A stretch of DNA of 64,000 nucleotides from the NCBI RefSeq assembly GCF_013019105.1, contig NZ_BLTE01000008.1, positions 1-64,000 of the forward strand, written 5' to 3'. The translations under genes and the position numbers were made by a program. Below are positions 44,389 through 52,532 of this stretch, piece after piece (positions within the stretch are counted from its first letter, which is position 1; each line of letters starts with the position of its first letter). A model generated the notes under the pieces. That model saw nothing but the letters and a program-made list of their open reading frames with translations. It had not been told where the DNA came from and searched no databases. The stretch is from Fundidesulfovibrio magnetotacticus (GTDB lineage: Bacteria; Desulfobacterota; Desulfovibrionia; Desulfovibrionales; Desulfovibrionaceae).

Positions 44389-47025
44389 ATGGCAAGGATC
44401 CAGAGTCCCCTTCTCGACGGCATCAAGAGGCTTCTGCGCCCCCTCTTTGGGGCCAGTTGCCGACCCGCGCCGACGGACCAGACCCGATTCCGCTTCAAAT
44501 ACGTAAACTTCCAGGAACTTCTCGAATCGAACTCGGAGCTTCTGCGCATCATCGCGTCCGTGGAGGAGAAACTCCCCGGCAGAGAGGTCTTCGGCATGGC
44601 TTTTCTTCACTCCGTGGCCAGCCAGGCCGTGTTCCACGGCCTGCGCATGCTGCGGGGCTATGAGAACCTCTCGGATTCGCTTCAGCCCCAACTCCGCGAA
44701 CGAATCCAGACCATTCAGGCTGACCTGAAAAACGCGCTATCCGGCCAGCCACACGAAGTGGGCCCTTGGTTCCTGGATTTTTCAGACATTGATCGCGCAA
44801 GCACCGAAGTCGTCGGCGGGAAATGCGCAAACCTCGGCGAATCGCGCAACAAAGTCGGCTTGCCCATTCCAGCTGGTTTCGCGATCACCACCTTCGCCTT
44901 TCGTTCCCTGCTTGACCACTCGGACCTTGGCTCCGAAATCGCCAAGCTGACCATGGCCCTTGACGCGTCGGACCCTGCGTCCATCCAGGCAGCCAGCGAA
45001 GACATCCAGCGCCTCATGCTGCTTGCTCCCTTGCCGGACGGGTTCGAGGCGCGACTCCTGGAAATGCAGACCGAGCTGGCGGCCCGCGTTGGCGTCGATC
45101 CCGAGTCCATCAAGGTTTCCATGCGCTCAAGCGCCGTGGGGGAAGACGGCGAGCTCTCCTTCGCAGGGCAATACCTCTCCATTCTCGGCGTTTCGCGGGC
45201 AAAGCTCGCCGAGAGCTACCGCTACGTGACCGCCAGCCTCTACACGCCCCGCGCCATCGCTTACCGTCTCCTCAAGGGAGTGCCCGACGAGGCCGCGGCC
45301 ATGGGCGTGGCCTGTCTGGCCATGGTGGACTCCGTGGCTTCCGGCGTCATGTACACGCGCCACCCTTTCGACCGCGCGGACGAAGACATACTCATAAACG
45401 CCGTCTGGGGTCTCGGACCGTACGCCGTGGACGGTGTGGTCACCCCGGACAGCTATCGCGTGCGCAAGCAGAGCCTCGAAATTCTGAGCCAGGAAATTGC
45501 ACGGCAGGAGTTCATGCTCGCGGGAAAGCAGGACGGCGGGGTCGAACGCCTCGACGTGAACCGGGACCTGATCAGCCAACCCTGCCTCACCCGCACCCAG
45601 ATCCGCACCCTCGCTGACTGGGGGCAACGCCTGGAGGCCCATTACGGATCTCCCCAGGACGTGGAATGGGCATTGGACGGCTCCAAGCGACTCGTGCTCC
45701 TCCAAGCGCGTCCCCTTGCCGGGTTGCCCAGGGAGGCCTCCCATGCGCGCCCTGCCGAACCGCCCGTCGCCGACGCAGAAATGCTCCTCGAAGGGGGGGC
45801 CACCGCCTGTCCCGGCTCGGGATACGGTGAAGTCTTCCTTGTCACTGACGACGATTCGCTCGCCCTCTTCCCTGAAGGTGGCATCCTCGTGGCCCGCCAC
45901 TCCTCGCCAAAGTTCATGGTGGCCATGACCAAGGCCCGCGCCATCGTCACCGACCACGGCAGCGTCACCGGCCACATGGCCTCGCTCGCGCGCGAATTCA
46001 ACGTGCCCACCATCCTGGGCTTGTCCCGGGCCACCGACGTCCTGCGCACAGGCGTCACCGTCACCGTGGACGCCGTCAATCGCCGTGTCTACAAAGGACT
46101 CGTGGACGCACTGCTCGATCATCAGGAAGCTGCTCCGGCGCCCATGGCCGGAACTCCCATCCATGCGCTGCTCAGGAACATCCACGCGCTCCTAGCCCCC
46201 CTGAACCTCGTGGACCCCAAAGCGCCCTCCTTCTCGCCAGCGCATTGCCGGACCATGCACGACATCACGCGCTACCTCCACGAGCGTTCCTACGCCGCCA
46301 TGTTCACCCTGGGCGACGAGGCTTCCGGCGAAGGCGGCATGGCCCAACGGCTCGAGGCCGGGGTAGGCCTCGACCTGCACGTCATCGACCTGGGCGGCGG
46401 ACTCGCGGGAGACCCCTGCGCCCGCGACGCGGTATCCCTCCGCGATATCCTGAGCGTCCCCTTCAAAGCCCTCATGGAGGGACTGGCCGACGAGCAGTTC
46501 GTGGCCAAAGGACCGCGCCCCGTACACCTTCGAGGCTTCCTCTCCGTGATGGGGCGACAGATGGTCGATGGCCCCAACATGGCCTCGGAACGCTTCGGGG
46601 AACGCAGCTACGCCATCATTTCCGACAAATACCTCAACTTCAGCTCCCGCGTCGGCTACCACTACGGCGTCCTGGACTGCTACTGCGGCAAAACCGTCAA
46701 CAAGAACTACATCACCTTCGCCTTCAAGGGTGGAGCAGCAGGCGAGGAACGCCGCGAACGGCGAGCCCGCGCCATCGGGCTCATCCTGGAACGCCTCGGC
46801 TTCACCGTCACCACCAACGCCGACCGCGTGGAAGGCCGCTTCCAGAAGTATCCCCCCGAACTGGTCCGGGAACGGCTTGTCCAACTGGGAAGGCTCCTAC
46901 AGTTCACCCGGCAGACAGACATGCTCATGACCAGCGAACAGGCGATCCCCGCCATGGCCGACGCCTTCCTGCGCGGCGAGACCGTGTTCGGCGTCGGGGC
47001 GGTACAGGAAGCAGGCCGCGAGTGA
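44389..47025 (+). CDS. Dikinase-like protein: PEP/pyruvate-binding domain, phosphohistidine domain and novel C-terminus (copy 2)
   Basis: The 878-residue paralogue of the protein at 19321 has the same order. An N-terminal basic helix (GIKRLLRPLFG) and helical region come first, then the nucleotide-binding half (GGKCANLGES, KVSMRSSAVGED, SFAGQYLSILGV, DVEWALDGS, LLQARPL). The swivelling domain has DHGSVTGHMASLAREFNVP (His529), and the C-terminal domain has FSSRVGYHYGVLD, YITFAFKGGAA and FTRQTDMLMTSE. No PEP barrel is present. It starts 38 bp after the sigma-54 activator with GGGAG as ribosome-binding site and is probably co-transcribed with it. Its GC content and codon use look slightly lower than those of copy 1. 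Confidence 0.8.
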   Translation: MARIQSPLLDGIKRLLRPLFGASCRPAPTDQTRFRFKYVNFQELLESNSELLRIIASVEEKLPGREVFGMAFLHSVASQAVFHGLRMLRGYENLSDSLQPQLRERIQTIQADLKNALSGQPHEVGPWFLDFSDIDRASTEVVGGKCANLGESRNKVGLPIPAGFAITTFAFRSLLDHSDLGSEIAKLTMALDASDPASIQAASEDIQRLMLLAPLPDGFEARLLEMQTELAARVGVDPESIKVSMRSSAVGEDGELSFAGQYLSILGVSRAKLAESYRYVTASLYTPRAIAYRLLKGVPDEAAAMGVACLAMVDSVASGVMYTRHPFDRADEDILINAVWGLGPYAVDGVVTPDSYRVRKQSLEILSQEIARQEFMLAGKQDGGVERLDVNRDLISQPCLTRTQIRTLADWGQRLEAHYGSPQDVEWALDGSKRLVLLQARPLAGLPREASHARPAEPPVADAEMLLEGGATACPGSGYGEVFLVTDDDSLALFPEGGILVARHSSPKFMVAMTKARAIVTDHGSVTGHMASLAREFNVPTILGLSRATDVLRTGVTVTVDAVNRRVYKGLVDALLDHQEAAPAPMAGTPIHALLRNIHALLAPLNLVDPKAPSFSPAHCRTMHDITRYLHERSYAAMFTLGDEASGEGGMAQRLEAGVGLDLHVIDLGGGLAGDPCARDAVSLRDILSVPFKALMEGLADEQFVAKGPRPVHLRGFLSVMGRQMVDGPNMASERFGERSYAIISDKYLNFSSRVGYHYGVLDCYCGKTVNKNYITFAFKGGAAGEERRERRARAIGLILERLGFTVTTNADRVEGRFQKYPPELVRERLVQLGRLLQFTRQTDMLMTSEQAIPAMADAFLRGETVFGVGAVQEAGRE

Positions 47026-47185
47026 TGTTGTAGCACGCAGAGGGGTGAGGCGCGTGGCAGATTGGAAAGACTGGACCGGAGGAAGAAGCCGTACGCGGCT
47101 GGAAAGACCGCCGCCTTTTCGAGACATTCACGGTAGGGCGTCGCAGCGCGCTGGAGAGTGCGCCCACCTCTCCGGACCGCTCCAG

Positions 47186-47249
47186 CCAGGGCTCCGCCCT
47201 GGACCCGCTGGGGGGATGATCCCCCCAGACCCCACAATTGCTTCGCGGG
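47186..47249. repeat. Dispersed repeat, family 2, copy B
   Basis: CCAGGGCTCCGCCCTGGACC is followed by GGGGGGATGATCCCCCC and ends CAATTGCTTCGCGGG. This parallels copy A at 25880-25960 but is shorter. Confidence 0.7.
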
Positions 47250-47318
47250 CTTCACCGGGTATGCCGGTGTGTCCGGGGGGAGAGTGCAGAGAGGGCGGAG
47301 CCCTTTCTGCTTGATGAC

Positions 47319-47395
47319 AAACCCCGAAGCGGGGTTTGTGGGAGTCGCTTACGGGCGGCAAAGCCGACTTTATCAGCAGCCTCAGAGGGCGGAGC
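47319..47395. repeat. Dispersed intergenic hairpin repeat, family 1, copy 3
   Basis: AAACCCCGAAGCGGGGTTT (47319-47337) is followed by GCTTACGGGCGGCAAAGCCG and then TATCAGCAGCC, the truncated end of the CAGCAGC module of copy 2. The segment AGAGGGCGGAGCCCT lies on both sides (near 47291 and 47384), again a duplicated flanking hairpin. Confidence 0.75.
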
Positions 47396-47445
47396 CCTCT
47401 TTGCCCGTTGGAGGCTTCTTCCCGGCTGCCCCGCCGTCTCTCCGG

Positions 47446-47586
47446 TCACCGCCGCCGGGCGGCGTTGTCCAGAATCCAGGCCATGGCGCCGGTGAGCACC
47501 GCCAGGATGGCGATCTGTCGCGGCTCCAGGACGAACACCGCGCCCATGGCCCAGACGGCCCCGGCCGTGGCCAGCGCCCGGATCAC
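47446..47586 (-). CDS. Small membrane protein coupled to serS
   Basis: The 46-residue protein starts at a GTG that overlaps the TGA of serS (GTGA), so it is translated by coupling. It has two hydrophobic segments (about 4-20 and 27-42) and a basic end DNAARRR. Not recognised. The position directly behind serS and the clear hydrophobic pattern speak for a real gene. Confidence 0.6.
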   Translation of the reverse strand: MIRALATAGAVWAMGAVFVLEPRQIAILAVLTGAMAWILDNAARRR

Positions 47587-48854
47587 GGTTCGATGACGGA
47601 CACGCCGCCCATGTAGGGAACGAGGGCTTCGGGCAGGACGATGGAGCCATCCGCCTGCTGTCCGTTTTCCAGCACGGCCACCATGGTGCGTCCCACGGCG
47701 AGGCCCGAGCCGTTGAGGGTGTGGGCCAGGCGCGCCTTGCCGCCCTTGGCCTTGCAGCGGATGCCCGCGCGGCGAGCCTGGAAGTCCTCGCAGTTGGAGC
47801 AGGAGGAGATTTCGCGGTAGGCGTTCTGGCCGGGCAGCCAGACCTCGATGTCGTAGGTTTTGGCCGAGGAGAAGCCCAGATCGCCGGTGCAGAGGGAGAT
47901 GACGCGGTAGTGCAGGCCCAGGAGCTGGAGGATCTTCTCGGCGTGGGCCGTGAGCAGTTCCAGTTGTTCGTAGGATTCCTCGGGGCGGGCGAAGCGCACG
48001 AGTTCGACCTTGGAGAACTGGTGCTGGCGGATGAGCCCCTTGGTGTCCTTGCCGTAGCTTCCGGCCTCGGAGCGGAAACAGGGGGTGTGGGCGCAGTAGC
48101 CCAGAGGGAGGCGTTCCTCGTCGAGGGTTTCGTCGCGGTGGAGGTTGGTGAGGGGCACCTCGGCCGTTGGGATGAGGTAGAAATCCTTGAAATTGGTCTT
48201 GAAGAGGTCGCCCTCGAACTTGGGGAGCTGCCCGGTGCCGCGCAGGGTGTCGGCGTTGACCATGAGGGGCGGGGCCACCTCGGTGTAGCCGTGCTGGCGG
48301 GTGTGCACGTCCAGCATGAAGGCGGCCAGGGCGCGTTCGAGGCGCGCGGCCCAGCCCCAGAGCACGGCGAAGCGCGAGCCGGTCATCCTTCCGGCGCGCT
48401 CGAAGTCCAGGCCGTTCAGGGCCTGGCCCAGGTCCCAATGCTCGCGGGGGGGGAAGACGAGATCGGGCTTTTCGCCCCAGACGCGCACCACGGGGTTGTC
48501 GGTCTCGTCCTTGCCCACGGGGGTGGTGGCGTGAGGCAGGTTGGGCACGCTCAGCAGGAAGGCTTCGGACGCCTCGTCGGCCTGGCGGGCTTCTTCGTCC
48601 AGGGCCTTGATGCGCTCCGAAACACCGGAAAGCTTTTCCAGCAGTTCCGTGGCGTCCTGCCCGGCGCGCTTGAGTTTGGCCACCTCGGCGGAGGAGGCGT
48701 TGCGCTCGTTCTTTAGGGACTCCACCTCGGTGAGCACCGCGCGGCGTTTCTCGTCGAGCTTGGCGAAGCCTTCCAGGTCCAGGTCCGTCCTGCGGTCGGC
48801 CAGGGCCTGGCGCACAAGGTCCAGGTTCTTGCGTACGAAGCGCACGTCGAGCAT
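47583..48854 (-). CDS. serS: Seryl-tRNA synthetase
   Basis: The 423-residue class II synthetase begins [18 protein letters not shown] and has the N-terminal tRNA-binding coiled coil (about 25-110). Motif 2 is near 255-275 ([22 protein letters not shown]), and motif 3 has [18 protein letters not shown] near the C-terminus. The length is normal. It charges tRNA-Ser and, as the first step, tRNA-Sec. The ribosome-binding site is GGAG. The divergent neighbour is the CinA-type gene. Confidence 0.97.
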   Translation of the reverse strand: MLDVRFVRKNLDLVRQALADRRTDLDLEGFAKLDEKRRAVLTEVESLKNERNASSAEVAKLKRAGQDATELLEKLSGVSERIKALDEEARQADEASEAFLLSVPNLPHATTPVGKDETDNPVVRVWGEKPDLVFPPREHWDLGQALNGLDFERAGRMTGSRFAVLWGWAARLERALAAFMLDVHTRQHGYTEVAPPLMVNADTLRGTGQLPKFEGDLFKTNFKDFYLIPTAEVPLTNLHRDETLDEERLPLGYCAHTPCFRSEAGSYGKDTKGLIRQHQFSKVELVRFARPEESYEQLELLTAHAEKILQLLGLHYRVISLCTGDLGFSSAKTYDIEVWLPGQNAYREISSCSNCEDFQARRAGIRCKAKGGKARLAHTLNGSGLAVGRTMVAVLENGQQADGSIVLPEALVPYMGGVSVIEP

Positions 48855-48889
48855 GGTGGGTCTCCGGGTGATTGATCTTGGAAACAGAT

Positions 48890-48919
48890 ATCTTACGCCG
48901 GGCGTCGATGCCCGGTCAA
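48890..48919 (-). promoter_or_regulatory. Candidate sigma-70 promoter of serS
   Basis: On the minus strand TTGACC (48919-48914), an 18-bp spacer and TAAGAT (48895-48890), about 36 nt from the -10 box to the serS start codon. Confidence 0.5.
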
Positions 48920-48933
48920 GGCGGGAGGTGCGC

Positions 48934-49416
48934 ATGGACGGCGCGACGCGCAGGGCGGCGCGGGAGACGGCGCGGGTTCTCGGGGAACGCGGCTGGTGGC
49001 TGGCCACGGCGGAATCGTGCACGGGGGGGCTTGTGTCGGGCGCGCTCACGGCGGTATCGGGCAGTTCGGCGTGGTTCGCCGGGGGCGTGGTGGCCTACTC
49101 CAACGCGGTGAAGGAATCCCTGCTGGACGTGCCCCGGCTGCTCCTGGAAGCCCATGGCGCGGTGAGCCGGGAGGTGGTGCTGGCCATGGCCTCGGGCGCG
49201 GCGCAACGCTTCGGCGTGCAATGCGCCGTTTCGGTGTCCGGGGTGGCAGGCCCCACGGGCGGCACTTCCGAGAAGCCCGTTGGCACGGTGTGGCTGGGCT
49301 TCAGCGTGGACGGCGTGGCCACGGCCGAGGTCCACCGCTTCGAAGGCGACCGCGAGTCCGTGCGCGGCCAAAGCGTGCTGGCCGCCCTGGAAGGACTCGT
49401 GCGCCGCGTTGGCTGA
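48934..49416 (+). CDS. pncC: CinA C-terminal-type nicotinamide-nucleotide amidohydrolase
   Basis: The 160-residue protein is the stand-alone CinA/PncC domain: [22 protein letters not shown] near 25-46, [15 protein letters not shown], and [19 protein letters not shown]. It deamidates nicotinamide mononucleotide to nicotinate mononucleotide in pyridine nucleotide recycling. The start at 48934 has GGGAGGTG as ribosome-binding site. It is divergent to serS, only 79 bp apart. Confidence 0.9.
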   Translation: MDGATRRAARETARVLGERGWWLATAESCTGGLVSGALTAVSGSSAWFAGGVVAYSNAVKESLLDVPRLLLEAHGAVSREVVLAMASGAAQRFGVQCAVSVSGVAGPTGGTSEKPVGTVWLGFSVDGVATAEVHRFEGDRESVRGQSVLAALEGLVRRVG

Positions 49417-49452
49417 AACGCGATCGTCACCGGGGCGTAGTATGGGTCGTCC

Positions 49453-50199
49453 ATGCGCGTCCTGGCCTTTTTGAACCAGAAGGGCGGCGTGGGCAAAACC
49501 ACGCTGGCCGCCAACGTGGGCGCGGGGCTGGTCCGGCTGGGCCGCTCCGTGCTCTTGGTCGACCTGGACCCCCAGGGCCACCTGACCCGCGCCTTCGGGG
49601 CGGACCCCGGCGGGCCGGGTCTGCACGAGGCGCTTTCCGGGAGCGCCCCCGCGGCGGACCTCCTGGTGCAGGCCGAGGGGGCGCTTCTTTTGCCCGCTTC
49701 TCCCGAGCTGGCCGGGGCCGACACGGTCTTCGCCTCCCTGCCCGGCAAGGAGCGCCTTTTGGCGCGCGTGCTGGAGCGCCTGCCCGAGGCCGACGCCTGC
49801 ATCCTGGACTGCCCCCCCAACCTGGGCTTGCTGGCCGTCAACGCTCTCGCCGCCGCCCACGCCGTGGTGGTTCCCGTGCAGGCGGAGTTCCTGGCCCTGG
49901 CCGGACTGGGGGCCGTGATGGACACCGTGGACGCCGCCCGGGGGTTCAATCCCGGCCTTACGGTGCTGGGCGTGGCGCTCACGCGTTACGTGCACCGCAA
50001 GCGCCTCTGCCGCGAAGTGGACACCTCCGTGCGCCGTCATTTCCCCGCGCTGCGCCTGGAAACGCGCGTGCGCGAATCCGTGGCCCTGGCCGAGGCCCCG
50101 GGCTTCGGCAAGAGCATCTTCGCCTACGCCCCCAAGAGCAATGGCGCGCTGGACTGCCTGAACCTCGCCCGCGAGATCGCGGCCCGGGGGCTCTCGTGA
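49453..50199 (+). CDS. Orphan ParA/Soj-type ATPase
   Basis: The 248-residue P-loop ATPase has the deviant Walker A KGGVGKTT (about 10-17), LLVDLDPQGH and ILDCPPNLG. Its length and motifs fit small ParA proteins that position chromosomes, plasmids or protein complexes. No parB gene or parS site is nearby; the partner is more likely the 231-residue protein whose GTG start overlaps its stop. No plasmid features are present, so a chromosomal positioning role is likely. Confidence 0.85.
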   Translation: MRVLAFLNQKGGVGKTTLAANVGAGLVRLGRSVLLVDLDPQGHLTRAFGADPGGPGLHEALSGSAPAADLLVQAEGALLLPASPELAGADTVFASLPGKERLLARVLERLPEADACILDCPPNLGLLAVNALAAAHAVVVPVQAEFLALAGLGAVMDTVDAARGFNPGLTVLGVALTRYVHRKRLCREVDTSVRRHFPALRLETRVRESVALAEAPGFGKSIFAYAPKSNGALDCLNLAREIAARGLS

Positions 50200-50891
50200 G
50201 CGCGCTGCGCCTGGGCGCGGACCCCCTGGCCAGGCCCGGCAGGCTGGGCTCGGCCTCCGAAACAGGAGCAGGCCGCGCCCTGCGCCACATCCTGGAGACC
50301 CAACCCGCCGCGCCCGCCGCACCGGAGCTTTCACCCGGGAATCGGGAGGCCATGCGCCAGGAGGTGGTCCAGGCCTTTTCCCGCGCCCTGGACCGCCTGA
50401 GCGTGCTGGCCGCCGAGGCCGGGGCCTGGGCCTGGGGCGGCGAGGGCGACAGCCTGGCCTTCCTGCGGCTCATGGCCTGCCACGTCTCCGAACCCGGCGC
50501 AGAAGGAGTGGACCTGGCGGCCTTCCTGCGCGAGGCTCCGGACCTCTGGCCGCGACGCGGGCTCTCCGTGGCCCCCGGCCTGGAGCGGGTGGTGGTCCCC
50601 CTGGAGCGCGGCTTCCGCCTGGCCCTGGCCCTCCAGGCGGTGTTGGACGGCCTGCCCGATGCGGGCGGCAAACGTTCCCGGACACCGGCCCCCCTCTTCG
50701 CACGCCTGGACGCCACGGCCACTGGCAAGGCCCGGGTGCGCCTGGCCGGGCCGTGCAGACGTTTCGCCGACCCGGATGAGGACTACCTGCGCGGCCCGGG
50801 CCGGGCGCTCTCGGACCTTTCGCGCGAGGGCGCTGTATGCGTGGCGTTCACGCGCGGGGCCGAGTGGGCCGAACTTTCCATCCTGGCGTGA
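50196..50891 (+). CDS. Uncharacterised protein coupled to ParA
   Basis: The 231-residue soluble protein has no recognised domain. An Ala/Pro-rich N-terminus (about 1-50) leads into a mostly helical region with many Leu, Ala and Arg residues. The start GTG overlaps the ParA stop (GTGA). Such coupling suggests it is the cargo or adaptor of the ATPase. It has no membrane segments. Confidence 0.7.
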   Translation: MSALRLGADPLARPGRLGSASETGAGRALRHILETQPAAPAAPELSPGNREAMRQEVVQAFSRALDRLSVLAAEAGAWAWGGEGDSLAFLRLMACHVSEPGAEGVDLAAFLREAPDLWPRRGLSVAPGLERVVVPLERGFRLALALQAVLDGLPDAGGKRSRTPAPLFARLDATATGKARVRLAGPCRRFADPDEDYLRGPGRALSDLSREGAVCVAFTRGAEWAELSILA

Positions 50892-50917
50892 GCCGATTTT
50901 GTGAAAAGGAGAACGTG

Positions 50918-51190
50918 ATGGGCAAGGACAAGGACAAGGTGAAGCTGGAAGGCGTGCTGGAAACACGCGAGGTGGTGGCCTACCTGGAGGACGTGCTGGC
51001 CGGCTTCCGGGCCGGGTCGGTGTGCATGACCGTGGGCGAGGAGTGCCTGACCCTGCGCCCCAGGGGCATGATGGAGTTGAGCCTCAAGGCCTCGCGCAAG
51101 AAGGAGACCGAGAAGTTTTCGCTGGAGATCGCCTGGCGTCGCGTGGAGGAGGCCTGCCTGCGCCCCGCCGGCCCCGACGAAGCGGCCTGA
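50918..51190 (+). CDS. Amphi-Trp domain protein
   Basis: The 90-residue protein matches the small amphi-Trp family: EGVLETREVVAYLEDVLAGF, GSVCMTVGEECLTLRP, and the final amphipathic strand with Trp, KFSLEIAWRR. Function of the family is unknown. It has an AGGAG ribosome-binding site and lies 26 bp after the ParA-linked gene. Confidence 0.75.
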   Translation: MGKDKDKVKLEGVLETREVVAYLEDVLAGFRAGSVCMTVGEECLTLRPRGMMELSLKASRKKETEKFSLEIAWRRVEEACLRPAGPDEAA

Positions 51191-51212
51191 TCCGAACGGG
51201 AAGGCGCGCCCC

Positions 51213-51725
51213 TCAGTCGATTCCGGCGTCCTGGAGGGCGCGCAGCCCCTTGCCGGAGATCACGTAGCCCTTGAGGGAGCGCTCCCCTGCGGCCTTGAGC
51301 TTCATCTTGAGGATATAGCCCCGGTTCACCAAGTCCTCGAAGTCGCACTCCACATAGTGCCTGGCCTTCTTGACGGGCATCATGCGCCGGTAGCGGGGCA
51401 TCCTGCAGAAATGGCGCAGGTCCTGGAGGATGAGCAGGTGTTCCAGGGCCAGCTCCCTGCCCGCGTCGTCCAGCACGGCGGGCGAGTCGGCCTGCCTTCC
51501 CGCCGCTCGCTCGCCCTCGGGGGTGATGCGCAATCCCTTCATCTTCTTGCCGCACCCGTAGGTGAACGTGGCCCATTCCGCGAACCCCTGCTCCACCAGG
51601 ACTCCCGCCCCCTCCTCGTCGTGGGACAACAGGAGTTTGCGCGGCATGACGCCGTGGTAGCGGGCCACGTCGGCGAACTGCGCCACGGCGCGCAGCAGCG
51701 AAGCCTGATCCTGGGAAAGCGACAT
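51213..51725 (-). CDS. Uncharacterised protein with winged-helix-like segments
   Basis: The 170-residue protein is not recognised. It has two similar segments that end like winged helices: KKMKGLRITPEGERAAG near 60-76 and SLKGYVISGKGLRAL near 150-164. A cysteine pair could be YGCGKK near 56-61. It has no membrane segments and is convergent to the amphi-Trp gene. A role as a DNA-binding or adaptor protein is a guess. Confidence 0.6.
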   Translation of the reverse strand: MSLSQDQASLLRAVAQFADVARYHGVMPRKLLLSHDEEGAGVLVEQGFAEWATFTYGCGKKMKGLRITPEGERAAGRQADSPAVLDDAGRELALEHLLILQDLRHFCRMPRYRRMMPVKKARHYVECDFEDLVNRGYILKMKLKAAGERSLKGYVISGKGLRALQDAGID

Positions 51726-51871
51726 CTGAAGACCTCGGAGCGTCCGCCGTCGGCTGCCCGGGCAACTCCGTCACGGCGTCTTCAACAATTAACCCGATCG
51801 AGAAAAGCTGTAAACCACCGCCGGAGACTTACGCCCCGGCCCTCCCCGGCGGGACGCGAGCCTTTTCAATC

Positions 51872-51900
51872 TTTACAGAAATCGCCCCCCAGGGTATGGG
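51872..51900 (+). promoter_or_regulatory. Candidate sigma-70 promoter of the RsbRD-dsrMKJOP operon
   Basis: TTTACA (51872-51877), a 17-bp spacer and TATGGG (51895-51900). The -35 box is good and the -10 box weak; the distance to the start codon at 51958 is 57 nt. Confidence 0.4.
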
Positions 51901-51908
51901 GACTGCGT

Positions 51909-51926
51909 TTGTGACAGGTAGAACAA
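51909..51926 (+). promoter_or_regulatory. Rex-like operator candidate ahead of the dsr operon
   Basis: TTGTGACAGGTAGAACAA is an imperfect 18-bp inverted repeat with the arm pattern of Rex (TTGTGA...TCACAA); the right arm deviates in two positions. It overlaps the predicted transcript start of the candidate promoter at 51872-51900, so a repressor there would block transcription. Rex controls sulfate-reduction genes in Desulfovibrio according to NADH/NAD. Confidence 0.35.
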
Positions 51927-51957
51927 GGCACCACCTTCTGCTGCGCGCGGGGCATCC

Positions 51958-52491
51958 ATGAACAGCGTCGAGAAACTGCTGGCCGAACACCGGGAGGCCA
52001 TCGTCCAGGATTGGCATCATCTGATCCTGGACACCTACCCCCCCGAGACGGCCAAACTCTGGAAAAAAGGGGGCGACCCCTTCCACAACCCCGTGGGAGC
52101 GCGCATCGTCGAGGCCGCCAAGGCCTGCATGGATTACCTCGTGGACGGCCGCGAGCACCTCGACCGCGCCATCGAAGAGCTCGACCAGCTCATCCGCGTG
52201 CGTGCGGTGCAGAACTTCACGCCCTCCCAGGCGGCGGGGTTCATCTTCCTTCTCAAGAAAGCCATCCGGGAACGGCTCTGGCATCAGTTGAAAACGTTGG
52301 GCGCGTGGGAACAGTTCGTGGCCCTGGAGTCGCGCATCGACGGCCTGGCCTTGGCCAGCCTCGATCTCTACTCCAAGTGCCGCGAGAAGCTCAATGAGAT
52401 CAAACTCAACGATCTCAGGCGGGAGCAGGTGCAACTGCTCAAGCGCGCCCGACTCATCGTGGATTTCGGCGAGGGCGAGCCGGCAGCGTGA
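51958..52491 (+). CDS. RsbRD N-terminal domain protein
   Basis: The 177-residue helical, globin-like sensor domain is of the RsbT co-antagonist (RsbRD) type: LLAEHREAIVQDWHHLILDTYP, then NPVGARIVEAA and IRVRAVQNFTPSQAAGF. It has no STAS domain and no membrane segment. It is placed 41 bp ahead of dsrM and is probably part of the same operon, which suggests a regulatory or assembly role for the Dsr membrane complex. The start is ATG at 51958 without a strong ribosome-binding site. Confidence 0.8.
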   Translation: MNSVEKLLAEHREAIVQDWHHLILDTYPPETAKLWKKGGDPFHNPVGARIVEAAKACMDYLVDGREHLDRAIEELDQLIRVRAVQNFTPSQAAGFIFLLKKAIRERLWHQLKTLGAWEQFVALESRIDGLALASLDLYSKCREKLNEIKLNDLRREQVQLLKRARLIVDFGEGEPAA

Positions 52492-52532
52492 GGCCGGACA
52501 GGCGCAATGGTTCAACGCGAGGTGGAGGGTAC

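Larger units (their letters stand above)
47026..47445. other. Repeat-filled intergenic region, 420 bp
   Basis: Between two convergent genes. It holds one family 2 repeat (47186-47249), one family 1 repeat (47319-47375) and GC-rich hairpins. No conserved protein is encoded. Confidence 0.65.
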
